This document shows positions 60,096-62,179 of a stretch of DNA of 62,179 bases, in pieces. Source of the stretch: Rhodocollybia butyracea (taxonomy: Eukaryota; Basidiomycota; Agaricomycetes; Agaricales; Omphalotaceae). Both the position numbers and the translations under genes were made by a program. The notes below the pieces were generated by a model. The model made no database searches. It saw only the letters and a list, made by a program, of their open reading frames with translations, and was not told the DNA's origin. The stretch is taken from positions 1 to 62,179 of the forward strand of contig JADNRY010000358.1 of assembly GCA_015501585.1 (NCBI GenBank). Reading direction: 5' to 3'. The number at the start of each line of letters is the position of its first letter. Position 1 is the first letter of the stretch.

Positions 60096-61363
60096 TGCAG
60101 AGGAAATCTTGGAAAGTTCAAGATGAAGTCTGCCCTCAGGCCTCAGCCTAGTACGTATATAACGAAAAAAGAATTGACAGAAGAGATCCGATGGGTTACC
60201 CGAGAATGGGCCGAACAGCACCTGCAATGGTCAGCTGAAAAAAGCGTACAAGTCCATCGGGCATATCGGTCTACTGGTTTGTTGCTATATCCACTGCTCA
60301 CCCGCTGGCACAGAGAAATAACTGACAAAAGCAACCCAACGGTTCTAGGGTGCCTCCGGTTCAATATAGGTTGACATCTTCACGACTTGGTGTCGATAAT
60401 ATCAAGCTCCTCAATGAGATGTTTAGTCTCATGAAACCTTGAGGAACCCAGCCTACTTATACACTGTCTTCCTAACTCGCAACCGCGTCAGGTGAGGCTC
60501 GGTGACAATATACACTGGCGCTGAGACGTTTCTTCTTCAGACTCTGTATCTTGTTGATATTCATTCATTTGCCAAAGAGTCTCGGAAGGCTTCAGTGCCA
60601 AGGATTGTTTAATTAAACAGGTAATTAAACACACACCCGGAAAACAGTGGGATTTCGTCGCGACTTCGGGTGCAAAAACCTGGGATTTAATGACTGGTTC
60701 GAGGCGTGAAGAAGGACGGGTTGGCGATTTGCCTGGCTCCTTCATTCAGTCATGGTTAGTCTGGTGAAAAATAGAATTGGTGTTGTAGCAGGTCCCCCTT
60801 TCGAGTTTGGTAGGTATGGTCAAAATACTCAAGATACCGGAGACAACTTCACCGCACACTGGGAACTACTTGCTACTCCTGGTTTGTAGCCAATATCAAT
60901 GGCTATAATAGTCCAGTACTTACCATCGGGTCTGCTCAGTATCTCGGATCTCGACCCGTTACCGCTACAGTTCTGATTTTCCACCCTCGAATAGCCACTT
61001 TACATTCTCCAGACTCCCTGGCATCGGACACTTTGACTCTCCACAAGTATTGGCGTGCTGCTCAATAAGCACCTAGTAGTTCTACGGACTGGCAGAAATG
61101 AAGATGCACTTCAGGGTGGCTAAAGTAGGTCCCGGTATTACTTCCTTGGTAGCGGCGTAATGAGAGGTTTGATCCAATACTCTGTTCTGTGCTTTCTGCT
61201 GGATCAGTTTCAATCAGCCTGTTTGGAAAGATGAAAGTTTTACTATAAATTAAATTTACTTTTACTAATACACGACGACCGGGATATATGTACTGAGAAT
61301 GTATGTACTGAGATGCAAGGAAGAAGACAAGGAATGATCAAATCGATAGGTGAATTCAAGCTC
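60096..61363. other. Interval without a supported gene
   Basis: No coding motif was seen. A TTTAATTAAAC / GTAATTAAACAC pair lies near 60608-60630. Confidence 0.45.
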
Positions 61364-62179
61364 CTACACCCCATCCGCCAGTAAAACCTCCTTGACATCC
61401 TTCGTTAACATAATATCATCACCAAATATATGCAACTTTGACGGAGTGTTAACCGAAGGATGCACCTGCGCGTTTACGCTGACCCCCTGTACCATAACCT
61501 CCATGCTCTGCGATATATGCTCATACGCAGACTTACTCACCACCTCAACCGCTTGCGCAATAGCCAGAGACATGATAGAGCTCATTTGTGCGCTAACATG
61601 CTCCACTGTCGACTGTGCAATCTTGTGCATAGTGGCCTGCATGACAGGGTGTGCGGCAATGACGGAGAAATCTGGCTCGGCTACAACTTTGAACTTCATC
61701 CAGGGGACCTCACTGAGCATTGTGGAGAGCCCAGCATCATATGCAACGACTACGATGACACCGTTGTCGACACGGAGCTTGGTGGCAAGATCGAACCAGC
61801 ATTCTTTCGTTCGGCCATCAATGAGTTTACAGCTGACGAAGAGCCTAGTTCCTTCGAATCGGAAGCCCTCGGATGCATGGTGGAAGTCTTTGTATCCCCA
61901 TTTCAGCTCGCCATGGATGATGCCGAGATACTTGTAGAGGTCGAAGGTGTAACCCCTCCAGTGTTTGCCATCAGCTAGAAGACATTCGGCTGAGAGAACA
62001 CCTTTAGCTGAAATATGGAGATTCCTGGTGTTCTGAGCGAAGGACATTGTCATGGTCCTGTTTGCAGCGAAGAGGTCAGTGTCACATATATCAAAAAACA
62101 AAATCAGACTAACCTCACGCTCTTGAAGGTTGACTTTGTTTCATAGTAGCTGGACTCTGAAAAGTGTTCACTCCTCTCC
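61364..62179 (-). CDS. CVNH-helix protein, copy C (5' end outside the window)
   Basis: The main exon ends at 61364 and reads upstream to an acceptor (CAAACAG) just before TMTMSFAQ near 62053. A probable 5' exon near 62110-62179 reads SSYYETKSTFKSVR and runs off the window. The CVNH domain is clear: NLHISAKGVLSAECLLADGK, TFDLYKYLGIIHGELKWG, FRFEGTRLFVSCKLIDGR, CWFDLATKLRVDNG. The helical domain follows after MKFKVV (HKIAQSTVEHVSAQMSSIMS, SKSAYEHISQSMEVMVQG) with a different tail (MLTKDVKEVLLADGV). Unlike copies A and B there is no intron at the KFK/VV junction. Confidence 0.8.

Overview
The window looks like nuclear DNA of a filamentous basidiomycete, most likely an agaricomycete. Almost every recognisable gene is broken by introns of about 45-70 bp with GT..AG (rarely GC..AG) ends and CTAAY-type branch points. 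The gene content also fits: a tail-anchored histidine phosphatase, a GH5 exo-1,3-glucanase with an N-terminal anchor, SRPK-like kinase, F-box protein, TEA/ATTS factor, and cyanovirin-N homology (CVNH) proteins. Exon boundaries below were chosen by reading-frame continuity; no transcript or database was available.

Layout. 1-2700 is a satellite-like array built on a 17-bp inverted repeat (GCACGTC-N3-GACGTGC). It carries two intron-containing tRNA-like units in a ~530-bp tandem repeat and an inverted 3' half of a third. 2900-5860 holds a small two-intron gene, a monocarboxylate-transporter-like relic, an APH-fold kinase and an unassigned five-exon gene. 7542-12989 is well preserved: geranylgeranyl diphosphate synthase (minus), histidine phosphatase and proline iminopeptidase (plus). 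16069-31332 holds the GH5 glucanase, a TEA/ATTS factor, an unassigned minus-strand gene, a neutral ceramidase and a 14-TM-type MFS transporter, followed by a decayed tandem copy of the transporter. 35177-40900 holds a DUF6699-like gene, an F-box gene and one or two small doubtful genes.

42340-62179 is the most unusual part. It contains a WD40 relic, then CVNH genes in which a lectin-fold domain is joined to a long, Ala/Glu-rich, probably amphipathic helical domain. Copies A (43335-44970) and B (49562-50835) are near-identical products of a ~6.2-kb segmental duplication. Copy C (61364 to the window end) is diverged and lacks one intron. A CVNH fragment, a small helical gene and its decayed duplicate lie between them. 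Interleaved are an SRPK-like kinase, a 96-residue gene and a secreted double-psi-beta-barrel protein with an apparent frameshift.

The genes do not form an obvious biosynthetic pathway: the GGPP synthase has no terpene cyclase or P450 next to it. The 43-62 kb interval reads as a fast-evolving accessory region with duplication and decay; the 7.5-31 kb interval reads as ordinary metabolism and transport.
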